From Kalaharituber pfeilii (lineage: Eukaryota; Ascomycota; Pezizomycetes; Pezizales; Pezizaceae), in contig WHUZ01000020.1 in assembly GCA_015179045.1 (NCBI GenBank), positions 124,001 through 188,000 on the forward strand: 64,000 nucleotides of DNA, given 5' to 3'. Of the stretch, positions 24,140-36,544 are shown piece by piece. The number at the start of each line of letters is the position of its first letter. Within the stretch, counting starts at the first letter, position 1. The notes beneath the pieces were generated by a model, which saw only the letters and a program-made list of their open reading frames with translations, was not told where the DNA came from and did not search any database. The translations under genes were made by a program, and so were the position numbers.

Positions 24140-24155
24140 TAGTCTCGTAACCAGA
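24140..24155 (+). repeat. Dispersed near-palindromic micro-repeat, copy 2
   Basis: TAGTCTCGTAACCAGA, 47 bp after copy 1 in the same orientation. The flanks (TACATATGG before, ATACATGG after) are similar, as a decayed short duplication might be, but not identical. Confidence 0.6.
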
Positions 24156-24310
24156 ATACATGGGGGGTGATGTCGCCACTTCAAGTGTAACCTGGCGAAT
24201 CATAATGCTGATGGTTTCTTATATTAGACATTGTATGCTGCCTCCTCATTTGGTGCTTGTTTAGGTATATCAATGTGGGGATCCCCGAATAAAGCAATAT
24301 GGGACTCGAC

Positions 24311-24329
24311 TTCCGGTCGACGACCGGAA
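24311..24329. promoter_or_regulatory. Perfect 19-bp palindrome, CCG-N9-CGG type
   Basis: TTCCGGTCG, one base A, then CGACCGGAA: a perfect odd palindrome with 9-bp arms. It contains CCG and CGG half sites in inverted order, as bound by some fungal Zn2Cys6 regulators. It lies 1.4 kb upstream of the subtilase start. Function is inferred only from its symmetry. Confidence 0.35.
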
Positions 24330-27300
24330 ATATCCTAAGTATGTGATTTGAGTACTTCTCGTCAATTAATCTCTTGCATAATGATCCAACGATTTTCTTT
24401 TTTTACTGCCCCAGATAATGATGTATCTGCACAATCGGTAATCTGGAGGGACATCCAGAGCTTTCCACGAATTTGTAAATAGGCCGGAAATGATTCGGTA
24501 CTGGCAGATCTTATGATATGAACTTCGCGTACTCTGCATCCTTAATGCAATTAGCCTCATCCTATGCCAAAACCTTTTTTTTTAATTTAAAGAAAAAAAG
24601 AAAAAAGAAACAAAATACCCTCGAACGCCTCAAACATGTTCACTAACTTCGCCATGAAATGCTGTCCCTTAATCATGTGAGGCATGTAGCCCAGCGCCCC
24701 CTTTCCCTCCGGTAGAATTATCTCAACCGAAAGCTACCTGAAGTCGGTTTTGATAAAAGATTCTGATTCCCGGAAATCCAATTATAGCTTTCTGGGTTTT
24801 TCAAAATTTCCAGCTCTCTTTTCTTGATTTCCCCCCATTTCTGAACTTCAACTTCTATGGCAAGATACTTAGGGACCGGGGTCAACTGCATGTCTCACAC
24901 GGCCAAGGGATACCGGAGGGTTGTCCTAGGGTACACATACTTATGCTATAAGCTGTATCGTAACAAAGGCATCCATTATAGCAGATGGACCATAACTGTT
25001 CAGAAATCTTCCCTTAGAAATGATCAGGGGATACCCTATAAATACATACAATGCAGAGCCACGGGGGCCCTAGACCCTAGTTGCCTAGATAGGATGGCAT
25101 GGTAGATTAAGTACTTTGATGTACTACCGACCATGTTATATTAAATCACTTCACAAACGATTCCGTGGACTTGAAGAGGACTGTAGGAAGTTATATGGGT
25201 GGCAAGAAATGGTGATGATGATTTAGAGCTAAGTAAGTTAAGCTATAGGTGATACAATGGTACCATTATGGTTTTTTTGACGTTGCCGGAGTAAACTCAT
25301 GCCAAGACCGTAAGTCATGTATTATACAGTCGGAGAAGAGTCTGGGCACCAGAACAGGTCGAAGAATTGATGAAATGATAGAGGAGCACTTTTCTTTCTC
25401 TATTTTAATTTTTTTATTTTTCTTGCATTATTATATAGAATTTCATTTGGATAAGATAAAACATTCCGAGACTTACAAAAATCATCTATCCCGTAATTGT
25501 CTATCCACCTTCAGAAGAAGCAAAACCTAACTAACAGGATCAACCAACCAGCTTCAAGAGCAGCACCGCCCTAGAATCCCGCAATGCACCAATATGCAGC
25601 AAATCTCGATGCTCGAAACTAAAAACAGAACAATCCAGTAAATAATGTATGTACTGCCCTTCCAAATCCTGGCATGATTAGAGTACATAACCCCACAATG
25701 TCTGCACCGTCGGTGTCATAGCCCGACCCAATTGCAAATGTAGATGAACACAAACCGAAAACGAGCAATGGCACTTGCGTGATCATTGGATAAAAATAAA
25801 TAAGAACGCGGTATGAGCTTTAGTTCAGCACGGGAGAAGTCCAATACCAGTGGGACTTCATGTAACAAAGTAAAATTAGAAGAGCACTTGATAATGTGAT
25901 GCTTGAACAGACACGCTCAAGTAAAAGCTAGGCAAACTAATCAAAATAGCAGAGGGCATAAAAGGGTCCCAGTCTGTGACATCTTCTAGGAGGTCTAAGA
26001 CGATAACCAAATGGATGAAGTCGCTTTATAAGCCCCCAAAACCAACCAGTACGATGACTCTAACAACTAAAGCAATTTCAACACTATTATCCTTGTTTGC
26101 GAAGAGTGTATATACCAAGACACACACTGTGAACGCCAATAGATGTTCGGCAGTAGGAACCAGACCCAGCTCCGTGAGGTCGGAGAATAATAAAATACAG
26201 TGGAAGGTTGTTAGCAATTAATGATCTCGTCCGCAGACTTTTATATCATGTATTTCGTGATTAAATCCTCGCTGTGTGGAATTGCCAAGCGCAGGGAATA
26301 ATTTCTAGATAGCTTTGTTTGGGAAACAGAGCACTTAGACATCCTTGTCACAATGTAGTCAATCCGGGCTCACTATGTCATTGAAAATTATTTTTCGAAC
26401 ATCAATCCTGCCACCTGTTGGCAAACTCAAAGCAACTAGAAAATTATGATAGTCTGTCTATGCATTATTATGGGGTATCGTCGCGCAGCCCATCCACACT
26501 AGGGCCTCTCATACCGGTCAACATGTTATACCTGGGTACGCCTGCGCTGACCAGTCTCTGCCTTACACTGCTCGTACGTGATACAAACTTTGGTAGGACC
26601 CGAAGCACTCTGCTGATATTCTCAATACCACATCCGCGTGCTCCTGCTAAGGCGAAGGGTCTATTGAAACTATTAGGATTAGTGTCTGTACTCTACATAG
26701 GATTCTCCTTTTCTCGAGGATCAGATCTCACTCACTACGCATAGCATAGTATGAACCTAGACGCTCGTCTCCGGAAGCTTTCAATTAGTCGACCGTCTTG
26801 ACTAAGTGGTTCTTCCAAAATCACAGCATCACTGGTGACCCTCGAAATGGTCATTCTGGCTAAGTTATTTCTGTCTCTATTCCAGTGCCAGTACACAACG
26901 TTTTCCAGACGTAGACAGGATATATAACGTTAGTATAGGTTCGAGCAAAGCCTGCGCGAAGATCCTGAAACTCACGTAGGATACGTACGCTGCCCATGTT
27001 ATTCAGTGGAGTAACCATATCCACTGCTGAAACGTTTCGCATTATTGCGATCGTTGGTTACGACTTGTACCAACGGATCTGGATATCATGAACGAGTCGA
27101 CATACTATATTGCGTCAGATTTGTCGGAGGATTCCGGGCCAGAGAATTTACTTTCAAGAAGAAGATGATGATACTGAGGTAGGGGAAATATCATCGGTCT
27201 AATTAGTATAAATATTATGTTAGAGTGAGAACGATTGCGGCAGATGGATAACATGTTTTATTGATATGTAGGAACAACTTATTTTTGCGTTTACCAGTTA

Positions 27301-30300
27301 TCAAATTCGACAAGGATTTTTCTTGGCAACGCATCTCCTCTTTAGCAGAAAAAACTTTCTAACTGTGCTGGATCTAGTTCTCATGATAAATTATGAAGTC
27401 GGGGGTAAGTGCACTTTCCCAGGTTCTCCCGATCGCTCCCTCGACCCTGTCCTTCACATTAACTTCCACTTTCGCTACTTTCTCAAAACGGCAGGCATCC
27501 TTACAGACGTTTTGGTACAGTCTGTATTGGGAGTAGGACATACATATGTTAACGCATATGCTAAATACGGAGTCTTTTTTGGTAGAGTTGTTTGAGATTG
27601 TCGCATTTGATAAGAGGAACTACAACGAAATTTTTAATTTGGTATTTTTAATCTGATGAATGGAATCGTTTCTGGGAAGAGAGTGTGTCGACACGAGATA
27701 CAGGAAAAGTAGGAGCCCTTGTTTACGAGACTATAGAAAGTGTGTAATTACAACTACTTATTTTTCCCTCGCAGCTTTGAGTTCATATGAAATAGAACTG
27801 CTCTATTTCTATCTCCAGATGAGGTTAGTATGGAACGTACTCGACTTGCCTATCTAGGCAACTATGGTCAGCTGCTTATGCACAAAGCTTAGTGCGATGA
27901 GCGCCATACGACATTTAAGCCCACCTTTTTGATTGATTCTCTTCGTCTTCAATTCGAAGCAAGGACTCTCAAAGTGATCATTCTTATCGAACACCATATG
28001 CACCAAACTGACATCCTTGATATGCGCTGTTTCTAACGTTTAGCTGTCCAGGCCATTAGTCTGAAACATCGGCTTTCATACCTCTGCGATTATCAAAAAA
28101 TATTCATGCTAAAGAAGGTAGGAAATCTAAAGCCTTTTAAGTACTTATGTTTGCTTGTGCATAGGTTTGTGGACTCGGTCTTCAGAGGCCTGAGACTAGT
28201 ATACAAAGAAAGCAAAGTGGAAGAGTACTTGTGCGATAAAGGATGCCCTGAAGCACCTGCCATAGCTGGGCTCTTAAACTTTATTGCTTAGACGCTGAAG
28301 CTAACACCAAAGTATACCTATATGTGAAAGAGGCCAATCAAATTGCCACAGAAAGTTGAGATTGAGTAAGGCAGCCTGAGTTGCAGCTGTGGCCGTCAGG
28401 GAAGGTGTACAATGCTTTGGAGGCTAAAAAGGGAGAATGAAGTTCGATACGTTTTGTTGAACAGTAGAGATATGTATCTGAATCTGGGTGCGAGAACATA
28501 TCTGAATGAATTTCCGGCCGTTGTGGGAAAGCTGAAGAATTGGTATTGCACCGGAATAGGCCAAGCCTTGTGAAACCGGGTTGTCACTCCAAAGGATGGA
28601 TCTTTCTATGGCTTCTTTGATTATTCTTCTTTGATTATTTGGCCTTCTTTCATTATTAAAATTCTTTGACATAGAATCTTTCTTTACTTTGTGATTCGAG
28701 TTATTACTTTCTTTGCTTCCTTTGTTAATATGTAGATTAAAGTAGCATGTTTGTTCTGTATTAAATGAGCAATCTTTCAGCGCTCTTGCACTACTACACT
28801 TTGCACCCACGTTCTTCAACATGTGAATACAAGCCTTGTGTATGTATTCCGCCAGTTCTCAACCTTCCGATCACTCTGAGGATAGTAGACACTATCGATC
28901 TCCTCTTACACCGTTACGATGGCGAAAATAATGGCACCACAATCACCACAGCCAGCAACGAAGTAGCTAAAGAGATCGCATGTTTAGGCACCAAGCCAAT
29001 ATTACGTTAGCGATTAACCTCAAGTACGACAAACTTGCAAACTTCTGGGAAATCTCAGCTACTATATTCCTTCCAAGGTTTCTTGTCCAAATTAGTCCAA
29101 ATTGTCTCAGCCTTTACAGTCTTAAGGTCGGACAGGAAGCACTTCAGACAATCTGCAGAACGGATCTTTCACCGTATACAAACTGACCTCTTCTGATTTC
29201 CAAATTTGGTGACTATTCTCTTTTCCAGCTTCGCAAGGGCATTCCTGCTCGACCGTAAGAATAATAGAAAAGGCTCGCTAAACAATATACCAATCCAAAA
29301 TCCTATCGTCAACATCCGACCAAATCGAAATGTCAGTCTTTCCATCCACCCTATCGATCTTGCCATTCATTTCCTTGAACTGGTGCTGCAAGGCAATCGG
29401 AGTGGTAACTCTTATTCTCAAGCTCAATGAGTATGCTTTTATCTGGGTATGGGGAGGAATTGTTTCCTCCAATTGACCCTGCACGCTCCTTTCCGGCTTC
29501 ATTATCTAAACCACTTGTTAGTGTAGTATATGAAAAATTTATTTTAGCTTAATAAGACCTGCCTGCTCAGTAGTGGTGAACTACGGCGCATGACAGCAAG
29601 CCGACTCACAAAGTGAGCTATTACAAGCTGACGAGCGATTCTGGAACCATAATCTCAACATACAACAGATGAGAATGTTTTGCGTACCGGGTACCGAAAG
29701 GATATGTCCTATAAAGCACAAGTATGGTGAAAAATATTCTGTGAAGGACATGGTACACTCTTGGGAAAATTTTCCTGGAATAGTGTAGATAATAATCAGG
29801 ATCAATAACCAGAAAAACATTCTAATAGCTTGAAATTAACTTCGAAATATTATTTAAAGAGGGACTTATATTACACTGCTTATAACCAGCAGCCCCAATA
29901 TCTGATGACAAAGTAGGTCGAGTGAAAATATGTCCTTTCTACATCCAGTATGTTTAATGATATACTCCACAAGCAGAGTATGTTTGACGGACTAAAGCCA
30001 CTTTAGAATAACTGCAGTCACTTTTTCCGGGCGGAGGTGCTGGATACTCATCTTGCAAACAATGAATGGCTGCAAATAAATTTATCTTCTTGCATTCGAC
30101 TACCATTGGGACAACTAAAATTTGGAATAGGTACTCTATATAGGAGACTCTTCGATATCAGCTCGTATAAACCTTGAGCTTCCACTAGCCAGAAGCTCCA
30201 AAACAATCGGAGGACTTGAGGAGGTGCTGAGTACGATGTCAGAATATTTGTACTGTCCACAATCGACAAGATGCCATTTCGCCGTTATCTTCTAGCTAAA

Positions 30301-32003
30301 TCCCATCGCAAGCCAGTTCACTAATATCCTCATCAACTTTGTGGCATACACTTTGCCGCGGAACCGCCACACCAGCTGTAGTTGCCGTCTTATTTGAGCA
30401 GTCTTTTTTTTTTTTTTTTTTTTGCGTTTGGGGTGGGTGGGGGGGGCCTGTTCTCGTGCCAGGGGTTGTCATGTAACCCCGCATACAAGCTACCAGCCTA
30501 TGGCAGGGATATTTAAGCGGTCGGCGCTAGATAAATAAGCTCTTTCAGAGCCTCCTTCAGCACATCTAGGAGGATATTGTCGGCACATGAGGATAAGACC
30601 TTGGAATGATTTGAGTTAGAACCAATGTCGATGTAAGGCGACACCGCTGCCAGGAAATCGGCATTCTCTGTTACTATCGTATATCGAGGCTCATAAGTAC
30701 CGAGATAATCAATTTGAAGGTCAATCTTTTCTGGCAGATTCGTTCATAAGCACTAGTGATCATCTTTCAAAAAGTGGAATAATTGGATATCTCGGCTTGA
30801 AGCATGACGGAATATTTGGTCAGACTGCAGTGCTAATGTATGGTCCAAAGCCGCTAATCTCATCACTGATGGATTTCGAAAGCTAATCAGTTGTTGGGCA
30901 ATGATACGTCCACAAAGCCATGTAATATGGCAGAGTGTCTTGCAATTTATGAGCTACTATGCTATCTCTTTAAATCCGGGATTACCCATGTCCCTAACCA
31001 GACTACCATGTCCCTGGTAATTTTTCTTCAATTACTGCATTGTCGATCACCAGTTCAACATCTTGGGTAAAGTCAGTATCGAAAGGTGATGGTATTTTCT
31101 GCATTGTATTCAAGTGACGAAGACTTGTATTCAAGGACGAAGACTGGACATCCCACAAATAACAGTGCGTAGCTTAAAGAATTGCATTTGAAGGACCGAA
31201 AACCTTCCAAGCAATACGCAGTTCATCATTTGCATCATAGATCTTGTCCAACTCATCAAGAAGCATGGCAATATTCTTGGTTCCCCATTCCTTCAACTAT
31301 AATCTCCAAGAAACTCCTTATTGAGTGGTTGATACCAAAGTTCGAATAGCATGAAAAAAGCTGTGCCAGTCTTCCGTCGACCTACAGTAGCGTCGGCATA
31401 CGCATGCCGTTTTTCATTTATGGCGGACAGTGCTAGTACGGTCGAAGGGTCGGTATAAACGGACTAGGGCTATGCGAAATCTCGTAACCGGAAAATGCTG
31501 ACTAGCTGCACCCCACAGCATGGGCATTATTGTATTCCGTGTGCCCTAGTCCACCGCACCTAGCGGAACGGAGCTGGTTGCCTGAGTATCACCACTATCT
31601 TGAGTTCCGATACATTGCTATAGAAGAGTGAGCGAGGCGAGTCTAAGCTATAGCCCGAAGAAGTACAGTATCTGTGCCTTGTACTGATGGTATGCTCCGA
31701 AAATTCTGGGGCAAGAGGGAGGTACTTGAGCCTTTCGACTCTGTCCTGGTTTTAGATATCATGATTTACACAGCGCATTCTCGTCATTGAATATATCCTT
31801 TACTCATCCCCAAATTTCTTTTCACCACCTGCAATATCATCCATATGTCTCCTCCTCCTATCTCTTGATATTCCATTCTCCTCGCGTTCCTCCTCCTATG
31901 CCTTACTACTCTCTGGCCAACCTAGATATAAGTATTCCCACCACTTCTTTCGGCTTTTCTTCTGGATCCACAACATCTGTAATGATATAGCTGTGCCGGG
32001 CCA

Positions 32004-32532
32004 TTCGTAACAAACGTTCCAGTCACCACTGGCCCGGACCACTCACAACACGCGTACTTGTACAGCATTGTATTGACCTTTTTTTACTACAGAAACTAAT
32101 ATCATAGAACAGGTTAGTCACTAAATTATTGCAGTTGCCACATTATGATACTTGAAATTTTATTCAACTCTTCAGAGTATTTGTTTATTTACCTGTTTAT
32201 TTACTCCTATACTCTCTTACCCTTTGGTAGTTACATGCTTTTAATAATTTTGAATCTTCTTGTATACATCTGTGTTCAAGTATGATTCTCCACAATTTGC
32301 TATAGAGGATATTTCACTAGAATGGAATTTTCACTGACGAGAAAAGTATTTCGCTGAAGAGAGTCCCGCATTCTTAACTGCAGTTTAATTGGGTTCGAAG
32401 TTAACTGTAGAGTACGCGTGTAGTGGGCGTGTAGGTAATGTAGTACATAGTGCTTTTGTACAGAGAAAAAAATTATGAACCGTGGTGCTACTGAGCAGCC
32501 CAGACCAGTGGTGACTGAATCATTCTTACGAA
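32004..32532. mobile_element. Candidate MITE with about 35-bp imperfect terminal inverted repeats
   Basis: The left end (TTCGTAACAAACGTTCCAGT, then CACCACTGGCCCGG) matches the reverse complement of the right end (TTCGTAAGAATGATTCAGTC, then ACCACTGGTCTGGG). CAGTCACCACTGG is identical in both. The 529-bp interior is AT-rich and has no open frame of note. I could not identify a target-site duplication, so the exact ends and superfamily are unknown. Confidence 0.5.
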
Positions 32533-32894
32533 ATAGCCATTACCTCAAATGACAATTCGTCAGTACTTCAAACAATTCATCATGCAATTCATCCCACTTT
32601 CTTCACTGCAGCACCGCATGCAATTCCATTTTGTTCGTTCGATTCCTGTTCAGACTGTTTCGGCAATTGACATCTCAACTTTACTATTATCATCTTTCAA
32701 CTATCAAAAAAAATCACTTCAACAACCTTGTTTGCCAAGTCTCAATGATCAGGGACAGTTTCTAGTTTCAGCTTATATAGATAGAAATTGCACCTATTGC
32801 GGGTAAACAATTCAATGTGAAATCCTACACAAAATATCCTTCACGCACAGCAACTCTTCCTTTCTTTGGGCCAGATAGACCAAACTCCCCGTAT

Positions 32895-33799
32895 TTATCT
32901 CCGTATCATCGCAAAACGCTGCAAGATAGAAAACAGGCTACCAGCGGTAACCCTCGCTCCCCAATAGAGACTCTGCCACATCGTGGCAAGGGATCCTAAA
33001 CAGCAGGGTAAGAAACAATTATCCAACTTCCTTATTCAAAGCACCTCAATGAGAATAGATACCTTTAATAGGCCCCGACACTCCAAAGCCAATCAGTCGC
33101 AGTATGCCTTTGAAACTCACTGCAAGTACTTGGCCTGGTGCCTGGAATAGTTTTGCGACGCTCGGTCCAATCTTGGTGGCAATGGCACCAACGACATTAC
33201 CAATACCAGCCAGGATCGGACCCCCAAAATAAGCAGGTATAACAACAGTAATTGAACCTAATATAGTGGATATTATCGGGTTTTCTGTAATAAACTGCCT
33301 TGCCTGATCATACCCGATGATGATTTTCTCGCGAATGGGTAGTGCTATTTTGGCAAGGTAATCGCATACTTCTCCAAATGTCCGCTGAAAAACATCGACA
33401 AGACCGTTCCAAAGGTCAGTGATAAACTGTATGATGCACTCAATGATACCGGATGCATTGGACAGCTCTGGAAATGCCAAATCAGAGTGCTGTTGTATTT
33501 CAATTTCCTTCCCAATTTTTGCGGCGTCGGAGCTTATAGTAACTTCTTCTGGCGCGTTCGTAACCACAACTTGTTGCCTATAGGTCCCAAGGTGGTCGAT
33601 TATGGGGACGATTTTCCCAGCTTATCCAAGTAGAAAGCCTACGTTAGTAACGTTCTAAGTAATCCTCATGTATATACACAGCTCCAACAGACTTTAAGTA
33701 GGCATACTTACACTGTTTCGAAATCCATAGGGGTGAAGCTAACGAAACGGCGAAGATGCTTGTTATGAACAACACACTGAATGCGAGAGCTTGACGCAT
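32895..33799 (-). CDS. Predicted secreted protein with a C-terminal ISG12/IFI6-like domain
   Basis: Three exons rebuilt by splicing: 33799-33712, 33620-33063, 32995-32895, giving 248 residues. Intron 1 has donor GTAAGT, branch CTAACG and acceptor AAG; intron 2 has donor GTATCT and acceptor TTTAG. Residues 1-22 (MRQALAFSVLFITSIFAVSLASP) look like a signal peptide. The middle is soluble with one Cys in GIIECIIQF. The end is hydrophobic and glycine-rich: PAYFGGPILAGIGNVVGAIA, then LRLIGFGVSGPIKGSLATMW, then QSLYWGARVTAGSLFSILQ. The GFG.SGP..GS.A pattern followed by G....AGSLF is the hallmark of the ISG12/IFI6-IFI27 family, known from animal interferon-induced proteins and also present in fungi. 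The family match appears only once exon 3 is joined, which supports the model. Function in fungi is unknown. Confidence 0.75.
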
Positions 33800-34151
33800 G
33801 GCTCGCCTGGATGTTGACGTATCTTCTTGTAAATGTCCCAAAACAAAACCTGACTGTGATATCAAGTACTGAGACTACTGACTGCAATGTTTCTAGGTAT
33901 AGGGCTATATTGACCTAATAGTTTTTGTCGCTGGGGTCGCATGATTTTACTGTAGGTACCCAGGAAGAAGATAAGCGATAAAAATGTGAGGGCTTGATCA
34001 TGGGGGTGTTCGTGTAGCTGAGCAGATGCTTCGTTTGAAGCCCCTGCATGCCACGTTACTTCGATGCTAATTCAACCATGATATAGCTGAGTGACCAATT
34101 GTATAGTCTGGTTGGTCAATTGTTCAGAGGGGATGGAGGCGGGGGGACATG
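33800..34151. other. Short intergenic stretch with one micro-insertion
   Basis: Upstream region of the ISG12-like gene. Apart from the micro-insertion at 34096-34123, nothing is recognised. Confidence 0.6.
34096..34123 (+). repeat. Micro-insertion flanked by 7-bp direct repeats
   Basis: CAATTGT occurs at 34096-34102 and again at 34117-34123. Between them lies ATAGTCTGGTTGGT, a variant of the dispersed TAGTCT core. Confidence 0.5.
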
Positions 34152-34572
34152 TCAAAGTGGAAAGCGTGCTTCATACACCCGATCATCGTACTTGAATACA
34201 AGCAAACGTACCGGAACAGCAGGAGGTGGCGTCAGGGTGAAGCTATCATAATGGAGGCGGAGGTCTGCGACGTCTGCTAGTAGCTGGAGGCCCCCACGTA
34301 TGATAGAAGCAGTTCTCTTTGACTTAGTCTCGTGACAAGTACCTCTGACATGCATCAAGGCTAACAGTGCTAGGAAATGAGGTTTTCCTAGCAACCAGAC
34401 TAAGGTTTTCCATACTGGCATTATTAATCTTACTGGGGCTTAACTTGTAAGAAGAGGCACGCTTCTGTTCTCGTGCCCAGATTTTCGGCGTAGGTCTTTG
34501 CACCTCTTGGCAGCATCCAGTGCCTGTGAACAGCACGCTTCCCAAAAGTAAGACGCCATCGCACCCTAGCAT
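34152..34572 (-). CDS. Putative small secreted protein, two exons (tentative)
   Basis: A frame starting at ATG 34572 begins MLGCDGVLLLGSVLFTGTGC, which could be a signal peptide, and runs to YKLSP. It can be joined through an intron with donor GTAAGA (just left of 34440) and acceptor CCTAG or GTTAG to a second frame ending RLLVFKYDDRVYEARFPL at 34152. Either acceptor keeps the frame and gives about 115 residues. Support is only the signal-like N-terminus, the good donor and phase agreement. I recognise no family. It may be a pseudogene or chance reading frame in the AT-rich island. Confidence 0.3.
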
Positions 34573-35592
34573 AACATGGAGAATAGGCTGCGTACAAGTA
34601 TACTGTAGAGATCTGCGGTTCCCAATTAATTGACCATTTTATTTTATTTTATTTTATTTTTTTCAAGAACTATATGGAGACTTTAATGTATTACCATGTT
34701 GAGTATCTGATGCCTGGTAACAGCTACAGACTTCTATTATAATGGTAGGCACTGGCAGCAGGTAGAAGCTATAGACTTCTGTTGTAGTATCAAATATTGG
34801 GTAGCAAATAGCAACTATAAAGCTTCTATCATATGCTAGTATCCGGTATCGAGTGCTAAGTAACTTGTTACGGGTAGCGACTGACCGTTTCGATAACCGT
34901 TGCATCAAAAGGTGGAACTGCCGATAACCGCAGGTAAGGTCGGTTCGCTATCAGTTTGGTTGCCGCACATGTCACGTGCCCCCAAGTGCGACATTGATGA
35001 ATGTGGTCGTGACCGTCGACTGCGGCCAAATAGTACGGGTCGTCGACGATTAATTGGAAATGGTTACAAACCCTTACCAATACTGACTGAGGAGCTTTCA
35101 ATGCCTTGGCCCCTTCGTTCATGGCTAGTGGCGTACATTACCAACATAAGTCTTGAATCTCTTTGGGCGGCCTGGGGGTAGCCTAATCTAGGCGCAGCCT
35201 TGGTGTGGGAAGGGAATGCATAATTGCATGCATGTTTTAGGACGCCCTCATCCAATAATCATTTGAGTCTCACAGTTTATGGTACCCTCCTCTGTGTAGT
35301 GTGGAGGGCCTGAAGTGTATCTGCAATAATAACTCCTCGATTCTCCCTCTGCATTTTTTGTATATGTATTCACCACACCAGCATACGTTCATCAATATTC
35401 GTTCTCGCATACATTGACAACTGCCCTGTCGCATATCAACAAAGCGCAATGCCTGGTGAAGATCACAATAACAGATTGTGGAGTATTCAGGAAGATTTTA
35501 AACTTGGGTGATTTATCTTGATTTACCCGTTTTTTTATACTGCGTTATTTTTGGTATTGTTATATTGATGAATAAGTTCGATAGGAGTAATC
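34573..35592. other. Intergenic AT-rich region
   Basis: Contains a TTTTA pentamer microsatellite at about 34636-34661 and repeated CTATAGACTTCT-like segments at 34725 and 34767. The last 150 bp before 35593 hold a 20-codon upstream frame (ATG 35449, TGA 35509) in the probable leader of the next gene. No other gene is supported. Confidence 0.5.
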
Positions 35593-36125
35593 ATGCCGCG
35601 TCGCAATAAGGCAAAGCGTGCACTTGAAGAGTTCCTCAGAGATATCCCTGATGCAAAACTGCAAAGTCCTTTTGGTACAGATCAACGTACGATATATGAT
35701 TCTAGATGTCAGAATTTTCGGTTTGATATGCAAGGGGTGAGTATGGATTCAGATTTTGTCGATTGGTTGCAAGTTAGGCTGGCTTGCCACTAATTCTTTG
35801 GGTACTATAGGTGACTGCTGGTGGCACAGCGTGGAATTTACAGATTCAAGCGAACTTTGAAGCCCCTATCAGGGCTGTTAGAGAATGGGCACCTCGTTCT
35901 GTTTGTAAAGTTATTTTACCGTACAATTCTGAAATACTACCGGATGAGCTGAGAAAAAAATTTCTTCAAAGTAGTACGTTTCATAACGGTCAAGGTTTGA
36001 GAGAAGATGGGAGTTTTGCGGAAAGTCGGTTAACTGAGCAGAGGGCAAGAGAGGTAGCAAAGAGGCTTTGGCAGGGTAGCCGGGCCATGGTACGGGATAT
36101 TGTTCACCAAGAGAGAGCTTCATAA
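35593..36125 (+). CDS. Orphan two-exon gene, 152-residue protein of unknown function
   Basis: Exons 35593-35736 and 35811-36125. The intron has donor GTGAGT, a CTAATT branch-like site and acceptor ACTATAG; splicing is phase 0 and turns RFDMQG plus VTAGGTAWNLQIQANF into one continuous protein. The product starts basic (MPRRNKAKRALEEFLRDIP) and ends with a charged helical segment (LTEQRAREVAKRLWQGSRAM). There is no signal peptide and no membrane segment. Composition is protein-like and unlike the surrounding AT-rich noise. I do not recognise a family. Upstream ATG 35449 cannot be joined in frame with a canonical splice, so the start at 35593 is preferred. Confidence 0.55.
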
Positions 36126-36508
36126 GGATACTTAGGTGTTACGTATTTTGATCATTCTAATGTGTTTTGGTTTTGTGGTTGAATTGATTTGTGAGGATTT
36201 GGGGTAACGTACCGGTGTTCTCGTGCCTGCACTTAGTTGATATTCAAATTATTCGATGTTCATTTTATATCTTCTCGTGCGAACAGGACTATGTCTGGGT
36301 AAATGATAGATAAACATTCCAGACCACTTACATCTTAAGTAGGTAAAAGTGCTCCAAATTTCAAGGCTTTCTAGGTAGTACGATAACTTAGTCTCGCCTA
36401 TCTCTTATGGGAATCAGTAGATAAATGATACCAGTTATAGCCCGAGTAGCTGAAGGCCAATGAATAGATCATCAATAATCAAGTCCTCCATCAAGCTTCT
36501 TCTACAGT

Positions 36509-36544
<36 letters not shown>

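Larger units (their letters stand above)
22886..32894. other. Gene-poor island, left part; decayed sequence, no intact gene recognised
   Basis: About 10 kb with no protein I can support. 22886-24030 begins with the subtilase promoter and then a GC-rich stretch (23250-23950) open in many frames with low-complexity translations and a C16 run at 23909-23924. From 24050 rightward it is AT-rich with frequent stops. On the minus strand between about 31340 and 28400, fragments such as LQHQFKEMNGKIDRVDGKTD followed by DDRILDW look like a decayed gene; the latter recalls the linker before the nucleotide-binding domain of fungal NLR-like proteins, a weak resemblance. Short dispersed repeats at 24093 and 24140 and an inverted-repeat element at 32004 are listed separately. 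Confidence 0.6.
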
